Shown: positions 5,740 through 7,820 of the stretch, in pieces
Numbering within the stretch: position 1 is the first letter of the stretch
Layout of the letters: every line of letters begins with the position of its first letter
Source: Bacteroidota bacterium
Lineage (GTDB): Bacteria; Bacteroidota; Bacteroidia; Flavobacteriales_F; PHOS-HE28
Assembly: GCA_023430325.1 (NCBI GenBank)
Contig: JAEZAU010000189.1
Coordinates: forward strand, 1 to 7,820
Direction: 5' to 3'
Length of the DNA stretch: 7,820 nucleotides
Translations under genes and position numbers: made by a program
The notes under the pieces: model-generated
Seen by the model: the letters and a program-made list of their open reading frames with translations, nothing else
Databases searched by the model: none
What the model was told of the DNA's origin: nothing

Positions 5740-7820
5740 ATGAAACCACGCAGACCCATTATCATTCGAACATCCGTTCGCACACATTGGATCGCCACGA
5801 TGGTGATCGCAGTGATGCTCGTGCTATCACCGGAAATAAGTAAAGGACAGGCGAATGCTTATTCCTTTACTCCATTATCGGGTTCATTCGTGCCGATAAC
5901 CGGAACTTCAACAAGTCTTTCGACCACTGCGGATGATGTGATCTCCAGCCCGTTCGATATCGGCTTCCCCTTTACCTTCAATGGAGTGGTCTACACACAG
6001 GTTCAGGCATGTTCCAATGGTCCCCTTCTTTTCGGTACTGGAAGAACTCAAAGCGCAGCGAACAACCTGGCCACCACAACAGCGACCCAACGACCTGGTG
6101 TTGCGGCTTTGTGGGACGATCTACAGTGTACGACGGGCGTCACCTATGAAGTATCCGGCGTTGCGGGCAACAGGGTCTTCACTGCTCAATGGCTCAATAT
6201 GGAATGGAACTGGAGCTCCACAGTTGGGATCAGTTACCAGGTGAAATTATATGAAACCACAAACGTTATCGAGTTCATTTACCGCCAGGAGGCTGGTGGT
6301 AATCCTTCAGGCTCAAGCGGAGCATCCATAGGCATAATGGGCGCTGCTTCATCGGATTTTATTTCATTGCAGAACTCCTCGGCTGCTCCAACTATTTCGA
6401 CCGTTTCCTCGGCCAATAGCATCACTACCAAGCCGGCCACCGGCCAGATCTACCGGTTTACGCCTCCCAATTGTGTTGCTCCTGTGGGTGTGATCTCCGC
6501 TCTAACAAGCAACTCCGCAACGGCCAACTGGACGAACAACTCCGCATTGGACTATACGTACGAATTGCGTACCAGCGGAGCCGCCGGATCAGGTCCTGTT
6601 GGGCTGATCCAGACAGGCACAGTACTGGCAGGACCAGTGAATTTTGCCGGTCTCACGCCAACTACGAATTACAGTTTTTACCTTAGAGCAAATTGTGATG
6701 GACCAAGCACAAGCAATTGGTCCACTGCGAATTTCAGTACCACACAGATCCCTGTCAGTTCCTTCCCATGGACAGTGGACTTCAGCGATCTTGGCGGTGG
6801 CCAGATCAGCAACGGATCGCAGACCAATGGGTGGTTCGTTGGAACTGCTGCAGGTAACCCGGCACCCGGTCTCTACATCAGTAACAACAGTGGGACCTCC
6901 AATGTTTATAACAACGGTTCCACATCCGTAGTGCATTATTACCGGGACATCCAGTTCCCTGCCAGCGGATACATCTTCTTCAACTTCGATTGGAGCGTAC
7001 TTGGTGAATCTTGCTGCGATTACGTACGGGTGTATATGACACCTACCACGGTTACGCCAACACCAGGGGTCCAATTGTCAAGTTCAGGGACCGCGCCAAC
7101 AGGGAACATCCTACTTGGTCAATTCAATAACAGTTCTTCCTGGAACCCCGCAGCACTGACATTGCCGGCCGCATATCTGGGTACCACATCCCGGTTGATC
7201 TTCGAATGGCGCAATGATGGAAGTCTTGGATCGGCTCCTGTGGCCATTGATAATATAGAGCTAAGGGTAGATCCATGTATCCCAATGCAGGTGGGCAGCC
7301 CATCCTATGTTGCCGATTGCGCCAACGACCAGTTCTATGTTTCGGTGCCTGTTCAGAACCTCAACGGTGCCACCAGCATTTCGATCACGAGCAACTATCC
7401 GGGAGATCCTGGTGCAGTTTCGAATGTGGGTGCAGGCACATATGAGATCGGTCCCTTCGCTACTGGTTCGGTGGTGAACATCACCGTGCAGAACGATCAA
7501 TTCTCACAATGCGATGTGATACTGGCACAACTTTCATTTGATTGCGGAACCTTGGGGCAGAATTCACTTTCGTTCGATGGTGCAGATGATCGTGTGAACT
7601 GTGGGACAGCAAGCTCGATCGATATCACTGGGACGCAATTGACACTGGAAGCATGGATCTATCCCACGGCATGGCAGACACAATCGTGGGCCGGCAGTAT
7701 CATCAATAAGGAAGGAACGAACGCCACCGGCTATATGCTGCGTTGTGGCGCGAACGGGACCTTGAGCTTCAATTTCGGTAATGGTTCCACCTGGGTGGAG
7801 CTTTTGAGCGCGCCAGGTGC
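5740..7820 (+). CDS. N-terminal 693 codons of a large exported multidomain protein with FN3, MAM-like and LamG-type domains
   Basis: Open from ATG 5740 to the window edge, so truncated by the window rather than broken. Residues 1 to about 38 form a signal peptide: basic MKPRRP start, hydrophobic core near 18-30, likely cleavage around SKGQA. Residues 39-240 are a beta domain typical of Flavobacteriales secreted proteins, with DIGFPFTFNG (73-82) and AALWDDLQ (122-129). Then come FN3 (about 242-338, with YSFYLRANC), a MAM-like/anchor-type domain (about 342-511, CC at 425-426, ending AIDNIEL), a Cys-bounded beta module (513-602) like those of the upstream protein, and the start of a concanavalin-like LamG domain (from 609: LSFDGADDRV, LTLEAWIYP). 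An adhesive or glycan-binding surface role is inferred. No Shine-Dalgarno sequence precedes the ATG. Met21 is in frame but would remove the basic start of the signal peptide. Whether it ends in the same dockerin-like tail cannot be seen. Confidence 0.9.
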   Translation, partial: MKPRRPIIIRTSVRTHWIATMVIAVMLVLSPEISKGQANAYSFTPLSGSFVPITGTSTSLSTTADDVISSPFDIGFPFTFNGVVYTQVQACSNGPLLFGTGRTQSAANNLATTTATQRPGVAALWDDLQCTTGVTYEVSGVAGNRVFTAQWLNMEWNWSSTVGISYQVKLYETTNVIEFIYRQEAGGNPSGSSGASIGIMGAASSDFISLQNSSAAPTISTVSSANSITTKPATGQIYRFTPPNCVAPVGVISALTSNSATANWTNNSALDYTYELRTSGAAGSGPVGLIQTGTVLAGPVNFAGLTPTTNYSFYLRANCDGPSTSNWSTANFSTTQIPVSSFPWTVDFSDLGGGQISNGSQTNGWFVGTAAGNPAPGLYISNNSGTSNVYNNGSTSVVHYYRDIQFPASGYIFFNFDWSVLGESCCDYVRVYMTPTTVTPTPGVQLSSSGTAPTGNILLGQFNNSSSWNPAALTLPAAYLGTTSRLIFEWRNDGSLGSAPVAIDNIELRVDPCIPMQVGSPSYVADCANDQFYVSVPVQNLNGATSISITSNYPGDPGAVSNVGAGTYEIGPFATGSVVNITVQNDQFSQCDVILAQLSFDCGTLGQNSLSFDGADDRVNCGTASSIDITGTQLTLEAWIYPTAWQTQSWAGSIINKEGTNATGYMLRCGANGTLSFNFGNGSTWVELLSAPG

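Noticed and set aside
6589..7074. A 161-codon open frame on the minus strand
   Set aside because: It is opposite the third gene, whose + strand frame shows clear FN3 and MAM-like domains there. The minus product has no recognisable features.

Overview
The window looks like a piece of a Bacteroidota genome, most likely Flavobacteriales or a close relative. The reasons are: very large secreted proteins built from GEVED, CUB-like, FN3, MAM-like, pre-peptidase C-terminal-like and LamG-type beta domains; no Shine-Dalgarno sequence before either visible start codon; and promoter candidates resembling the Bacteroidota TTG / TAnnTTTG pattern. Taxonomy is inferred from protein style, not from a marker gene.

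Layout: everything is on the + strand. Positions 1-230 are the last 75 codons of a secreted protein whose start lies upstream. A strong intrinsic terminator follows (251-286), then a promoter/leader region (about 298-434). Positions 435-5396 are one intact 1653-residue exported multidomain protein with the same C-terminal cassette as the upstream gene. Positions 5397-5739 are a 343-base gap with a long stem-loop, a second promoter/leader region related to the first, and a small leader hairpin. Positions 5740-7820 are the first 693 codons of a third exported multidomain protein that is still open at the window edge.

The three genes form a tandem array of surface or secreted adhesin-like proteins, each apparently with its own promoter rather than in one operon. 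No catalytic domain is recognisable. The two points most worth following are (i) an identical 15-base inverted repeat, GTGTTCCGAAAACAC, sitting just downstream of the promoter candidate of both complete-start genes, inside a longer stretch of similarity, and (ii) a C-terminal cassette made of two 39-residue dockerin-like repeats sharing an invariant YSGSNNDRTT block and ending in EQLP. It is 88% identical in protein between the first two genes although 31 of its codons differ silently. I saw no RNA genes, CRISPR, insertion sequences or enzymatic operon.
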